Below, one piece after another: positions 7,974 to 16,427 of a stretch of DNA of 36,250 nt (the first letter of the stretch is position 1; each line of letters starts with the position of its first letter). Source of the DNA: Candidatus Solibacter usitatus (GTDB lineage: Bacteria; Acidobacteriota; Terriglobia; Bryobacterales; Bryobacteraceae); assembly GCA_016191645.1 (NCBI GenBank), contig JACPVQ010000059.1, positions 1 to 36,250 of the forward strand, in the 5' to 3' direction. Both the position numbers and the translations under genes were made by a program. The notes beneath the pieces are model-generated. The model did no database searches, was not told the DNA's origin, and saw only the letters and a program-made list of their open reading frames with translations.

Positions 7974-8516
7974 TTATTTCTTCGCCGCGGCTGCCGGTTC
8001 CTTGAGCAACTCTTCAATGACAGCCCGCATGCGGATTTCGTCGTGCAAATGCTCGCTCACATCGGGCGAGGATTGATAGCGGATGGTCCCCTTGCGGTCG
8101 ATGAACATGAGTTGCGGAACCATCACGCGCGCGATGATGGAAAACCCCAGGTGCTCCAGAACTTTGTCGCGCGGGACGACGCCAACCGGGAAGTTCACGC
8201 GATGCTTGGTGATGAAATCGGGGATGCCCATCATCGCGCCGTCGTCAAAAGCGGCCGCCAGCGGCTGTAATCCGCGCGGGCCGTAGTCTTTGTTCAGCCG
8301 CGCTAACCTCTCGCACGTCTCCTGGCAGTGGGAACAGGTGGTGAGAATGAATGCGACGATGCGCACCTTTCCGTTGTACTTGGTCAGATCGGTCTTTGTG
8401 CCGTTGGGAAGGCTGAGGCTGATGGCCGGCGCGGGTTTGGAGACTTTACCGTTTTGTCCAAAGGCAGCGGCGCAGAGCGCCAGGCTTGCGCAGAAAGCTA
8501 AGAGAGTTCGATTCAT
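7974..8516 (-). CDS. TlpA/AhpC-like thioredoxin-fold protein
   Basis: A 180-residue secreted redox protein. Residues 1-21 form a signal peptide ending AAAFGQ. The thioredoxin fold follows, with KVRIVAFILTTCSHC carrying a CSHC active site (C61, C64) and an extra C68, and the cis-Pro region VMVPQLMFIDRKGTIRY. TlpA/ResA-like proteins reduce or isomerise periplasmic disulfides; peroxiredoxin-like use is also possible. The ATG at 8516 is preceded by AGGAAGG with good spacing, and is preferred over the in-frame GTG two codons upstream. It lies 23 nt after the stop of the M3 peptidase gene. Confidence 0.88.
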   Translation of the reverse strand: MNRTLLAFCASLALCAAAFGQNGKVSKPAPAISLSLPNGTKTDLTKYNGKVRIVAFILTTCSHCQETCERLARLNKDYGPRGLQPLAAAFDDGAMMGIPDFITKHRVNFPVGVVPRDKVLEHLGFSIIARVMVPQLMFIDRKGTIRYQSSPDVSEHLHDEIRMRAVIEELLKEPAAAAKK

Positions 8517-8539
8517 GACCACCTTCCTCTATGGTATCG

Positions 8540-10564
8540 TCACGCCGCCAGCCCTTGCCGTTCCAACAGCGCCGTCAATTCCGGATCGCGGCCGCGGAAC
8601 GCCCGGAATAATTCGTCCGGTTCCGCCGTGTCGCCCTTCTCTAATATGGACTGCCGGAAACGCACTCCGGTTTCCTGATGGAAGATGCCCTTCTCTAAAA
8701 ACAATGAGAAGGCGTCCGCGTCCAGCACTTCCGCCCACTTGTAGGAATAATAGCCGGCTCCATACCCCACCGGGCTGGCGAACAAATGTGTGAACGCCAG
8801 AATCATCGCGTGATTGGAGGGGAGCGGCGCGGGGCTGAACGCGGCGAGCATTTGCCGCGTGTAATCCACCACGTCGCCATCGCGCGCGGCATCGTATTCC
8901 CGGTGCAGCCGCAGATCGATCATTCCAAAACTCAACTGCCGCATCTGTGCGTTCGCCGCGCGATAGACGCGGGCACGTCTCATCTTCTGCAGCAGGTCAT
9001 CGGGAATGGGATCGCCTGTCTGCCAGTGCCGCGCAATCAGGTCCAGAGACTCACGCTCCCAACACCAGTTCTCCATAATCTGAGAAGGCAGTTCCACGAA
9101 ATCCCAAGCCACGCTGGTACCTGAAAATCCGCGGACTTCGGAGCGGCTGAGGCAATGATGCAGCAGATGGCCGAACTCATGGAAGATGGTCTCTACTTCG
9201 CGATGCGTCAGCAGCGCGGGGTTGCCATTGACGGGCGGAGTGAGGTTACCGCAAATTGCGCCGACGTGATGCCTTCCGGCCACGGCGGGTTCACCAGTGA
9301 CGAACGCATCCATCCATGCGCCGCCGCGCTTGGTCTCGCGCGGATGCCAATCGGCATAAAACGAACCGAGCAACTGGCCGCCTTCGCGGATCTCGTAGTG
9401 CTTCACGTCCTCATGCCAGACGGGAACTCCGGGAGCTTCCGCCACGGTGACGCCAAACACGCGCGACGCCGTCTCAAACATTCCGTCAATCACCCGATGC
9501 AGAGGGAAGTAGGGACGCAATTGTTCTTCGTCGAAGTCATAGCGGGCTTGCCGTTCCTTCTCCGAATAATAAGCGACATCCCACGCCTCCAACTGCGGAG
9601 CATGCGGGCCTTCCAGCTCCCGCCGGAACGTTTGCAGCTGTCCATTCTCCTGTTGGAAGGAAGCTAAACTCCGCGTGTGAAGATTCTCTAAAAACTCCAT
9701 CGCGCGCGCCCCGGTTTTCGCCATCCGGTCGGCGACGGCGTAATCGGCAAAGTCGCGGAATCCAAGCAGGCGCGCCTTCTCATTGCGCAGTTCCAGAATA
9801 CGCGGCACCAAGGCGCGGTTGTCGAAGGACCCCTCACAGGCGCGTGTCTGATAGGCCAGATAGAAACGACGGCGAACGGCTGCGTCGTCCAGGTAGGTGA
9901 TCAACGCCACATAACTGGGAGCTTGCAATGTGAATCGCCACCCATCGACGCCTTTTGCGTGCGCGCTCGCCTTGGCCGCGTCGATGGCGCTTGCGGGAAG
10001 ACCTGCAAGCTGGTCTTCGGAGGTGAAGACTTCCTCGAAGGCGTTCGTCGAGTCCAGGACGTTCTCTGCAAACTTCGTCGTGATCTGCGCCAGCTCGACG
10101 TCGATCTCCGCCAACCGCTGCTTGCCGGCGTCGTCCAGTTCCGCGCCGTGCCGTCGAAAGAAATCGATGGTCTTGGCGAGATGCCGTTTGCGAACGCCGG
10201 TCAATGCTTTGGCATCTTCCGTCTCCGCGTAGGAGCGGACCGCTTTCCACAATCCCGCGTGAAGCGGGATACGCGAGTAAAACTCCGTTGTCTTGGGCTC
10301 GACGGCATTGTGTGCCGCGCGCAATTCCGGCGACGTGGCCACCGCTTCCAAATGGCGTACCAGAGTCGTCGCGTGATCCAGCTTTTCCGTAGCTCCGTCA
10401 AAAGCCGCTAGCGTGTTCTCGTACGTCCGCGGTGAGGTCAGTCCCGCGATATTCTCTATGGCCTGACTTGCCTCGCCCAGCAATTGGTCGATGGCGGATT
10501 CCACATGCCCGGGGGTGATCAAGTGGAATGGAATGGGATTCTGAATTTCAGTCAATGGATTCAT
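8540..10564 (-). CDS. M3-family oligopeptidase (oligopeptidase A/Dcp-like)
   Basis: A 674-residue cytoplasmic zinc peptidase of normal family length, with no signal peptide. Helical N-terminal lobe to about residue 240; catalytic lobe with HEFGH at 462-466 (zinc ligands H462, H466; base E463) and the third-ligand helix DFVELPSQIMENW (E491). The C-terminal SPVGYGAGYYSYKWAEVLDADAF is the conserved substrate-binding strip of oligopeptidase A/Dcp. It degrades short peptides. The ATG overlaps the zapA stop by four bases (ATGA), an unusual link between a cell-division gene and a peptidase. Closest subfamily is PrlC/OpdA or Dcp; these cannot be separated by eye. Confidence 0.93.
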   Translation of the reverse strand: MNPLTEIQNPIPFHLITPGHVESAIDQLLGEASQAIENIAGLTSPRTYENTLAAFDGATEKLDHATTLVRHLEAVATSPELRAAHNAVEPKTTEFYSRIPLHAGLWKAVRSYAETEDAKALTGVRKRHLAKTIDFFRRHGAELDDAGKQRLAEIDVELAQITTKFAENVLDSTNAFEEVFTSEDQLAGLPASAIDAAKASAHAKGVDGWRFTLQAPSYVALITYLDDAAVRRRFYLAYQTRACEGSFDNRALVPRILELRNEKARLLGFRDFADYAVADRMAKTGARAMEFLENLHTRSLASFQQENGQLQTFRRELEGPHAPQLEAWDVAYYSEKERQARYDFDEEQLRPYFPLHRVIDGMFETASRVFGVTVAEAPGVPVWHEDVKHYEIREGGQLLGSFYADWHPRETKRGGAWMDAFVTGEPAVAGRHHVGAICGNLTPPVNGNPALLTHREVETIFHEFGHLLHHCLSRSEVRGFSGTSVAWDFVELPSQIMENWCWERESLDLIARHWQTGDPIPDDLLQKMRRARVYRAANAQMRQLSFGMIDLRLHREYDAARDGDVVDYTRQMLAAFSPAPLPSNHAMILAFTHLFASPVGYGAGYYSYKWAEVLDADAFSLFLEKGIFHQETGVRFRQSILEKGDTAEPDELFRAFRGRDPELTALLERQGLAA

Positions 10565-10857
10565 GAGGCCTGGTCCACCAACTGATCCAACAAGCTCTGC
10601 AGCTTACGGCTTCTTCCGTCCACCTGTTCGCGCAATTCCTGCAGATTTCGCTCGGCAGTGCGCAGTTTATCGGCCAAGTGCAGGCAGGCCAGAATTGCAA
10701 TCCGGCCGGTATCGGAGTTCGACGATCGCGATGCGATCCCGGTAATCAGGTCGTCGATGGTTTGCGCCAGTTCCATCACTTCCTGGTCGCTGTTGGACGA
10801 GGTTGTGAGCGTGAACGCCTGATTGGCGATGGTGACGCGCACCTGGCGGCGGGCCAT
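10561..10857 (-). CDS. zapA: Cell division protein ZapA
   Basis: A 98-residue ZapA: an N-terminal beta-rich region (VRVTIANQAFTLTTSSNSDQEVMELAQTIDDLI) and a C-terminal coiled coil (HLADKLRTAERNLQELREQVDG). ZapA cross-links FtsZ filaments at the division ring. The ATG at 10857 begins MARRQVRVTI and lies 4 nt after the stop of the coiled-coil gene; an upstream in-frame ATG at 10983 would overlap that gene by 122 nt and gives a low-complexity extension, so it was rejected. It overlaps the M3 peptidase start by four bases. zapA after the rplT region is common in bacteria, normally with pheST in between. Confidence 0.88.
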   Translation of the reverse strand: MARRQVRVTIANQAFTLTTSSNSDQEVMELAQTIDDLITGIASRSSNSDTGRIAILACLHLADKLRTAERNLQELREQVDGRSRKLQSLLDQLVDQAS

Positions 10858-10861
10858 TGCT

Positions 10862-11137
10862 TCATCCGGCACTGAGCGACTCCATCTGACTAAGAAGTTT
10901 CTCAATGCGTGTCCGCACCTGCTCGCGTTCCGCGCGCAACTGCCTAATCTCCACCTGCAAATGGTCCGAGTTGGAACTGGCATTCGCCTGATCGGCCAAC
11001 ACCGCTTGCAGTTTCTCGCGCAAACCCGCGTTCTCGGCGCGCAGCGCGTTCACCATCTCGACCGCTTTGAGGATTCGATCCTCAAGGCTGGTCAGGATCT
11101 CGACTTCATCGCGCGCGGGATCCGGGGCCGGCGTCAT
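10862..11137 (-). CDS. Small coiled-coil protein (ZapB-like position)
   Basis: A 91-residue protein, almost entirely predicted coiled coil (EVEILTSLEDRILKAVEMVNALRAENAGLREKLQ...LQVEIRQLRAEREQVRTRIEKLLSQMESL). There is no membrane segment or signal peptide. It starts 3 nt after the rplT stop and ends 4 nt before zapA. Position and fold suggest a ZapB-like division-ring partner of ZapA, but coiled coils give poor homology signals, so the role is inferred from context only. Confidence 0.8.
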   Translation of the reverse strand: MTPAPDPARDEVEILTSLEDRILKAVEMVNALRAENAGLREKLQAVLADQANASSNSDHLQVEIRQLRAEREQVRTRIEKLLSQMESLSAG

Positions 11138-11140
11138 AAC

Positions 11141-11506
11141 CTACACTGTTTGCGGCAGGGCGGCTTTGGCTTGCGCCACCAATGTGGCAAAGCCTGGTGC
11201 ATCGTTCAAAGCGATATCGGCCAGAACCTTACGATTCAGATCGATGCCCGCCTTCTTGAGACCGTTCATGAAACGGCTGTAGGAAATTCCATTGTCCCGG
11301 CACACTGCGCCGATGCGGATAATCCACAGGGAGCGGAAATCGCGCTTCTTTCGCTTGCGTCCTACATAGCCGTAGCGAAGAGCCTTCTCCACCGCCTCTT
11401 GCGCAGAGCGGTGCAGTTTTCCTTTGGTGAGAAAAAAGCCGGATGCGCGCTCGAGCGTCTTAGCGCGCGATGCGCGGCGTTTGGTACCACGTTTTACTCT
11501 TGGCAC
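11141..11506 (-). CDS. rplT: 50S ribosomal protein L20
   Basis: A 121-residue L20 of normal length, with the highly basic N-terminal helix ([24 protein letters not shown]), the central [18 protein letters not shown] and C-terminal [28 protein letters not shown]. It binds 23S rRNA early in 50S assembly. The start is GTG, with AGGAG about 6 nt upstream. It follows rpmI after a 91-nt gap that contains a small hairpin. pheS and pheT, which often follow rplT, are absent; a coiled-coil gene and zapA follow directly. Confidence 0.98.
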   Translation of the reverse strand: MPRVKRGTKRRASRAKTLERASGFFLTKGKLHRSAQEAVEKALRYGYVGRKRKKRDFRSLWIIRIGAVCRDNGISYSRFMNGLKKAGIDLNRKVLADIALNDAPGFATLVAQAKAALPQTV

Positions 11507-11597
11507 GTTTACTCCTTTCGGTAGCTAGAGTCCCCAAAGGGACTTGCGGGCCAGACGGGAACGTGCCGTGCACCGGCGGCTCCGCGATCCATACGCG
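11507..11597 (-). promoter_or_regulatory. rpmI-rplT intercistronic leader with hairpin
   Basis: The 91-nt gap is long for this packed operon. It holds a perfect 6-bp stem AGTCCC/GGGACT with a 4-nt loop (11529-11544) about 20 nt before the GTG of rplT. A weaker GCCGG...CCGGC-like pairing lies further upstream. L20 autoregulates its operon through leader RNA in several bacteria, usually upstream of infC. Whether this short structure serves that role is a guess. Confidence 0.3.
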
Positions 11598-11795
11598 CTA
11601 GGCGTAGGGAAGCATCATTTTGACTTTTGGCGTGTCTTCCGGTCCAAGAACGGCGCCCTGTCCCAAACGGCGTTTCCGGCCGGGGGATTTCGACGTCAAG
11701 ATGTGGCGCGCAAACGCATGATGGCGAGTCACTTTGCCGGTGCCGGTCACTTTGAAGCGCTTGGCCGCGCCTTTATGAGTTTTGAGTTTGGGCAT
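11598..11795 (-). CDS. rpmI: 50S ribosomal protein L35
   Basis: A 65-residue L35 with the signature [21 protein letters not shown] and KSPGRKRRL. Part of the large subunit. It begins 41 nt after the 2-hydroxyacid dehydrogenase stop, in the same direction; infC, its usual upstream neighbour, is missing. No strong promoter is visible in the 41-nt gap, so it may be read from upstream or from a promoter inside the dehydrogenase gene. Confidence 0.97.
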   Translation of the reverse strand: MPKLKTHKGAAKRFKVTGTGKVTRHHAFARHILTSKSPGRKRRLGQGAVLGPEDTPKVKMMLPYA

Positions 11796-11836
11796 AATTC
11801 TACTTCAGACAGTTCTTGGAGTTACGGCGGACTTTT

Positions 11837-12793
11837 TCAGTGTACCATGTTCCGCGGCGCGCCCGAAAGAAAGGCGCGCACGTTGTCCACCGCAATCTCC
11901 ATCAGCCTCGCGCGGGCCTCTTTGGTGGCCCAGGCGATGTGCGGCGTGACAATGCAGTTCTTCGCTGAAAACAAAGGGTTTCCGCTGACCGGCGGCTCCA
12001 CGGAGAGCACGTCCAGGCCCGCTCCGGCAATTACGCCCGCGTTCAAGGCATCAGCCAAATCCTGATCCACAATCAGCGGACCGCGCGACGTGTTCAGCAG
12101 AAACGCGTTCGGCTTCATCTTGCACAGACGTACGGAATTGATCAGGCCTTTGTTGTCCGCGGTCAACGGGCAATGCAGGCTGACAACGTCGGAAACGGCC
12201 AGAAGTTCGTCAATGCCGGACCAACGGAAATTGTCGTATTCCGGCGCGTTCACTTGCACCGTGTCGCTGGCCAGCACGCGCATTCCCATGGCATCGGCGA
12301 TGCGAGCCGTCTGGCGTCCAATGCGCCCAAAGCCGATAACGCCCATGGTCTTTCCAGACAACTCCACCAGCGGCGATTTCCAGAAACTCCAATCCGCGCT
12401 GCGCGACCATTCTCCTGCCCGCACCGCTTCGCCATGCATGCCGGCGCGATGGCAAAGTTCCAGCAAAAGGGCGAACGCGTGCTGCGCCACGCTCGCCGTG
12501 CCGTAGGTGGGTATGTTGCAGACGGCGATGCCGCGCTGCTTCGCGGCCGCAACGTCCACAATGTTATACCCGGTGGCCAGTACTCCGATGTAGCGCAGAT
12601 GCGGCAGTTTCTCCAGCGTGGCGGCGTCCAGCGGCGTCTTGTTGGTCATCGCCATTTCGGCGTTTCCCATGCGTGCCAGCACTTCGCTTGCGGAGGTGCG
12701 GTCATGCACTTCCACCTCCACCAACGAGCGCAGGCCGTCCCAGGTCAAATCGCCGGGGTTCAGACAGAATCCATCCAGAACAACGAGTTTCAT
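11837..12793 (-). CDS. D-2-hydroxyacid dehydrogenase (glycerate dehydrogenase-like)
   Basis: A 318-residue NAD(P)-dependent dehydrogenase of the D-isomer-specific family. The nucleotide-binding loop is GVIGFGRIGRQ (G153-Q161 region). Catalytic residues are R237 (NTSRGPL), E266 (DVLSVEPP) and H285 (TPHIAWAT). It interconverts a 2-keto acid and a D-2-hydroxyacid; glycerate/hydroxypyruvate is the best guess from the family, but substrate is not fixed by sequence. It lies 15 nt after the DUF1552 gene and 41 nt before rpmI, all on the minus strand. Confidence 0.93.
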   Translation of the reverse strand: MKLVVLDGFCLNPGDLTWDGLRSLVEVEVHDRTSASEVLARMGNAEMAMTNKTPLDAATLEKLPHLRYIGVLATGYNIVDVAAAKQRGIAVCNIPTYGTASVAQHAFALLLELCHRAGMHGEAVRAGEWSRSADWSFWKSPLVELSGKTMGVIGFGRIGRQTARIADAMGMRVLASDTVQVNAPEYDNFRWSGIDELLAVSDVVSLHCPLTADNKGLINSVRLCKMKPNAFLLNTSRGPLIVDQDLADALNAGVIAGAGLDVLSVEPPVSGNPLFSAKNCIVTPHIAWATKEARARLMEIAVDNVRAFLSGAPRNMVH

Positions 12794-12808
12794 TGATGTT
12801 GCGAGCCT

Positions 12809-14161
12809 TTATGCCAAGCCGGAGAGATGATTCAGCTTGCCCTTTGAATCGCCGAGCATCTCTGTGGGAGCGCCCGCCAGGTCCAGCATCGACAGGAACA
12901 GGTTCGCCATGGGCGTTTCGGACGCGTATTTGACGTGGCGGCCGGACTTCAGCGTGCCATTCCCGCCGCCCGCCAGCAGCACAGGCAGATCGTGATGCGT
13001 GTGGCGATTTCCGTCGGCGATGCCGCTTCCATAAATGATCATCGAGCTATCCAGCAGCGTGCCGTCCCCATCCGGCGTCTTGCTCAGCTTGTCGATGAAG
13101 TAGGCGAACTGCTCGACATGGTAGGTGTTGATCTTGCGGATTTTTTCGATCCACTCTTCGTTCCCGCGATGATGCGTCAACCCGTGATGCGCATCGGGGA
13201 CTCCGATTTCGCGATAGGCGCGCCCGCTTCCTTCGCGGCCCATCATGAACGTCAGGACGCGCGTGGCATCCATTTGGAAGGCCACAGTCATCAGGTCATA
13301 CATCAACCGCGCGTGCTGGCCGTAGTCCAAAGGAGCGCCTTCGGGCTTCAGCATCGGCGGAGCCATCTGGCGCGAGTCGCGCTCGTTCGTCTCGATGCGC
13401 TTTTCGATCTCGCGCACGGAATACAAATACTCGTCCAGCTTCCGGCGATCGGTGGAGCCTAACGACGTTTGCAGAGATTTCGTTTCCTCCAGCACGGAGT
13501 CAAGAACGCTCTTTTCATACTGCAGCCGCCGCGCCCGCGCCGGGGCGTCTTCCACTTCATCGCCCGACCCAAACAGCCGTTCAAACACCAGCCGCGGATT
13601 GATCTCCGGCGGCATGGGAGAATTCTCGGATCGCCAGGAGAGGTTGTTCGAATAAGCGCAGCTGTATCCGGAATCGCAGCTTCCCACCAGGCGCCCGTCT
13701 TCCAGCCCAAGCTCCATGGAGGCGAATTTCGTCGCTTTGCCCAACCGCTGCGCGGCCACTTGATCCACGGAAATGCCGATCTTGATATCCGCGCCGGCCG
13801 TTTTTTTCGGATGCGCGCCCGTCAAAAAGCTGGATGCCGCCCGCGCGTGATCGCCGGGCCCGTCGCCTAGCGCGCGGCCGCCGTTCTGCATCAGGCCGGT
13901 CAGCACCATCACCTTCTTGCGAAGCGGTGCCATCGGCGTCATGACGCGCTTGAACTCGAATTCCGCGCCTTCAGAGGCCGGCGTCCAATCCTGCATGATG
14001 ATGCCGTTGGGAACGTATACAAAGGCCATGCGGCTGGGCGATTTTCCCGTGGATTTGCTGGGGGCGGCAAAGGCGGGCGTCATCGCGTCCAGAAACGGCA
14101 GGCCAAGCGCGGCGCCAACTCCTCGCAGGAGCATTCTTCGCGATAGATGCTTGCCATTCAT
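12809..14161 (-). CDS. DUF1552 Tat-exported protein
   Basis: A 450-residue protein beginning MNGKHLSRRMLLRGVGAALGLPFLDAM, a twin-arginine signal (R8-R9). The body matches DUF1552: FVYVPNGIIMQDWTP, KVMVLTGLMQNGG, GDHARAASSFLTGAHPKKT, and a C-terminal LLDSSMIIYGSGIADGNRHTHHDLPVLLAGGG typical of the DUF1501/DUF1552 alkaline-phosphatase-like fold. Biochemical function is not established. Its start overlaps the DUF1592 stop by four bases (ATGA). The DUF1592/DUF1552 pair is a recurrent unit in Planctomycetes, Verrucomicrobia and Acidobacteria and presumably works as a periplasmic complex. Confidence 0.93.
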   Translation of the reverse strand: MNGKHLSRRMLLRGVGAALGLPFLDAMTPAFAAPSKSTGKSPSRMAFVYVPNGIIMQDWTPASEGAEFEFKRVMTPMAPLRKKVMVLTGLMQNGGRALGDGPGDHARAASSFLTGAHPKKTAGADIKIGISVDQVAAQRLGKATKFASMELGLEDGRLVGSCDSGYSCAYSNNLSWRSENSPMPPEINPRLVFERLFGSGDEVEDAPARARRLQYEKSVLDSVLEETKSLQTSLGSTDRRKLDEYLYSVREIEKRIETNERDSRQMAPPMLKPEGAPLDYGQHARLMYDLMTVAFQMDATRVLTFMMGREGSGRAYREIGVPDAHHGLTHHRGNEEWIEKIRKINTYHVEQFAYFIDKLSKTPDGDGTLLDSSMIIYGSGIADGNRHTHHDLPVLLAGGGNGTLKSGRHVKYASETPMANLFLSMLDLAGAPTEMLGDSKGKLNHLSGLA

Positions 14162-16404
14162 GACGATTTCCTTACTCCCTCCGCGCGCCGCATTTGAAAG
14201 GGCGCGCTTTTCACAATCTCCAGAATGAGGCGCGAAAGTTTGTAATTGTCCGCCGCAATCGTGCGAACCACTTGGCGCACAAAGGTTCTATCGGACTTTT
14301 CCAGGCCGCGTCCTAATGCGTATGTTATCATCTTTTCCGCAACGCAACTGGCGAATTCGTCGCGATCGGCCATCATCTTCGCCCGAAGTTCGGCTGGCGA
14401 TTGGAACAGCCGTCCGCCCGGCAAAGCCCCGCTGGCATCAATGCCGAACTCGCCGTCCTTTTCCCGCCATGCGCCGATGGCATCGTAGTTCTCCAGACCG
14501 AATCCCAAAGCGTCCATGCGCGTGTGGCACGACGCGCACATCGCATTCGAACGATGCTTTTCCATTTGCTGCCGCAAGCTGCCGGTCATCCCTTTGGAAG
14601 ATTCCTCCAGACTCGGGACATTTGGCGGCGGCGGTGGCGGCGGGGCATTCAGGAAATTTTCCAACAAAAACTTGCCGCGAATCACGGGCGACGTGCGGTT
14701 GGGATAGGAGGAAACGGTGAGAATGCTGGCGTGCGATAAGACGCCTCCGCGCTGTTTCGTTTCCAATTTCACCTTGCGGAACTCCTCGCCGGTGACGCCG
14801 GTAATTCCGTAGTGCCGGGCGAGACGTTCATTCAAGAAGGTGTAGTCCGAATCGAGAAAATCCAGGAGGCTTCTCTCGTTCTTGGCGACGTGCTCGAAAT
14901 AGAGTTGCGTCTCGCGCTTCATTGCCACGCGCAGCGTGTTGTCAAATGCCGGGAACTTCTCCGGGGCCGGCTTGACCTCGTCCAAGTTGCGCAACTCCAG
15001 CCACTGGCCGCCAAAATTCTCGACAAACTCGGAGAACTTCGCATCCTCGATCATGCGGCGCGTTTGGCGTTCCAGCACTCCCGGCTTTCGCAACTGATTG
15101 TCTTGCGCCAGGCGAAACAGCGTCTCATCGGGCATGCTGCTCCACAGAAAATACGACAGGCGCGAGACAAGTTCGAAATCGTTGAGCGGATGAGATGCCG
15201 AAGCATCTTTTGGATCGTGCTCCAGACGAAACAAAAAGTTCGGCGAAACCAGAATTGCGCGCAGCGCAAGACGCAGAGCCCTTTCCGGCGACTCGCCTGC
15301 CGCCAGACCCGCTTTTGTATAGCCGAAATACTTCTCCGCTTCCGCCTCGCTCACCGGCCTTCGAAAAGCGCGCCGTGCGAAGTTTGCGGCAATCTGTTTC
15401 ATGCACGCTTCGTCGTACTTGCCGGGCCATTCGCCGCACACAAGAATCAGTTTGTGGCTGACAGGAGGCAGCTGCGGTCCGGGGTTCCGCGGTCCGCGCA
15501 CCTCCACATATTCCACCAGCATTCCCTTGTCATCGGTAACCGCCTTGCCGTCGGAGTCGGCAATCACGGCGCGCATCGTATGAATGCCCGCCGCCAGGCG
15601 CAATTTCATGTCGAGAAACCGCGGTTGCGCCGGCGGCACAAATAAAGCCATCGTCTTGACGGGCTTGCCATCGACGAATGCATCCAGCCGTAATCCTTCC
15701 GATTCTCCGGCGCGTCTTCCGGCAATGGCGAAGCGGATGTCGTAATCCGCTTCGATCGGGAAGTTGTGTCTCACCTCTATGGAACCCGGAGGTCCGCTCT
15801 GCTTCACACGGTCGGATCGGTAGCGGTCCGAACGCTCGGCGAAGGTGCGCGGTATTGCAATCGACTCGCGCGCCACCTGCTCCGCGGCGGTCATGTATTT
15901 CTCCATCAGCGCGGGCGACATGGAAAGCACATCGCCGATGTTGTCGAAACCGTAGCCGGAATCGTCCACGGGAAACGAATCGGCGGGACGCAGATCGAGA
16001 CCCGTTAAATCGCGGATGGTGTTGTTGTATTCCACGCGGTTCAGACGACGCGCCGTGACGCGGCCGGGATCGTGGCGTGCCGATTTGTCGTATCGCGCGT
16101 ACTCCGCCGACAACCACGCGGTGACTTTGTTTTTCTCCACGGCGCTGAGAGCCGGACGGCCCTTCGGCGGCATCTCGCCGCTGCGAATTTTGCTCGCCAC
16201 CTTGTCCCAAACGTCCTGATCGGCAAGCACCGCCGCGGCGGTCTTGTACTGTTCCAGGTTCAGGTTCGCGATCTTTGCCGCGGCACTGTGACACATCAGG
16301 CAGTGCTTCGATACAACGGGCGTCACCGATTTGCGATAGCCGGCATCGTCGTCGGCTGACAGGGAAATGGCGAGAATGAGCGCGAAGAGACTACGGATTT
16401 GCAC
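14158..16404 (-). CDS. DUF1592-family multidomain cytochrome-like protein
   Basis: A 748-residue secreted protein from the GTG at 16404, which gives signal peptide MQIRSLFALILAISLSA. A GTG seven codons upstream lies 2 nt from the divergent sulfatase start and is less plausible. Domains in order: planctomycete-type cytochrome C with CLMCH (35-39), DUF1587 (about 115-180), a carbohydrate-binding-like region (about 200-305), DUF1595 (about 330-395), DUF1592 (about 405-535), DUF1588 with a second heme-type motif CASCH (623-627), DUF1585 (about 665-740). A run of seven prolines (588-594) should need EF-P for translation. Such proteins are thought to be periplasmic redox/surface proteins in polymer breakdown; no activity is proven. 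Coupled to the DUF1552 gene. Confidence 0.93.
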   Translation of the reverse strand: MQIRSLFALILAISLSADDDAGYRKSVTPVVSKHCLMCHSAAAKIANLNLEQYKTAAAVLADQDVWDKVASKIRSGEMPPKGRPALSAVEKNKVTAWLSAEYARYDKSARHDPGRVTARRLNRVEYNNTIRDLTGLDLRPADSFPVDDSGYGFDNIGDVLSMSPALMEKYMTAAEQVARESIAIPRTFAERSDRYRSDRVKQSGPPGSIEVRHNFPIEADYDIRFAIAGRRAGESEGLRLDAFVDGKPVKTMALFVPPAQPRFLDMKLRLAAGIHTMRAVIADSDGKAVTDDKGMLVEYVEVRGPRNPGPQLPPVSHKLILVCGEWPGKYDEACMKQIAANFARRAFRRPVSEAEAEKYFGYTKAGLAAGESPERALRLALRAILVSPNFLFRLEHDPKDASASHPLNDFELVSRLSYFLWSSMPDETLFRLAQDNQLRKPGVLERQTRRMIEDAKFSEFVENFGGQWLELRNLDEVKPAPEKFPAFDNTLRVAMKRETQLYFEHVAKNERSLLDFLDSDYTFLNERLARHYGITGVTGEEFRKVKLETKQRGGVLSHASILTVSSYPNRTSPVIRGKFLLENFLNAPPPPPPPNVPSLEESSKGMTGSLRQQMEKHRSNAMCASCHTRMDALGFGLENYDAIGAWREKDGEFGIDASGALPGGRLFQSPAELRAKMMADRDEFASCVAEKMITYALGRGLEKSDRTFVRQVVRTIAADNYKLSRLILEIVKSAPFQMRRAEGVRKSS

Positions 16405-16409
16405 GGCTA

Positions 16410-16416
16410 TATGATA
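16410..16416. promoter_or_regulatory. Symmetric bidirectional -10 element
   Basis: The sequence TATGATA reads TATGAT (16410-16415) on the plus strand and TATCAT (16416-16411) on the minus strand. The plus reading lies 12 nt before the sulfatase ATG; the minus reading lies 6 nt before the DUF1592 GTG at 16404. One AT-rich patch could thus drive both divergent genes with almost no 5' UTR. No good -35 boxes were found. Confidence 0.45.
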
Positions 16417-16427
16417 TTCTCGCACCG

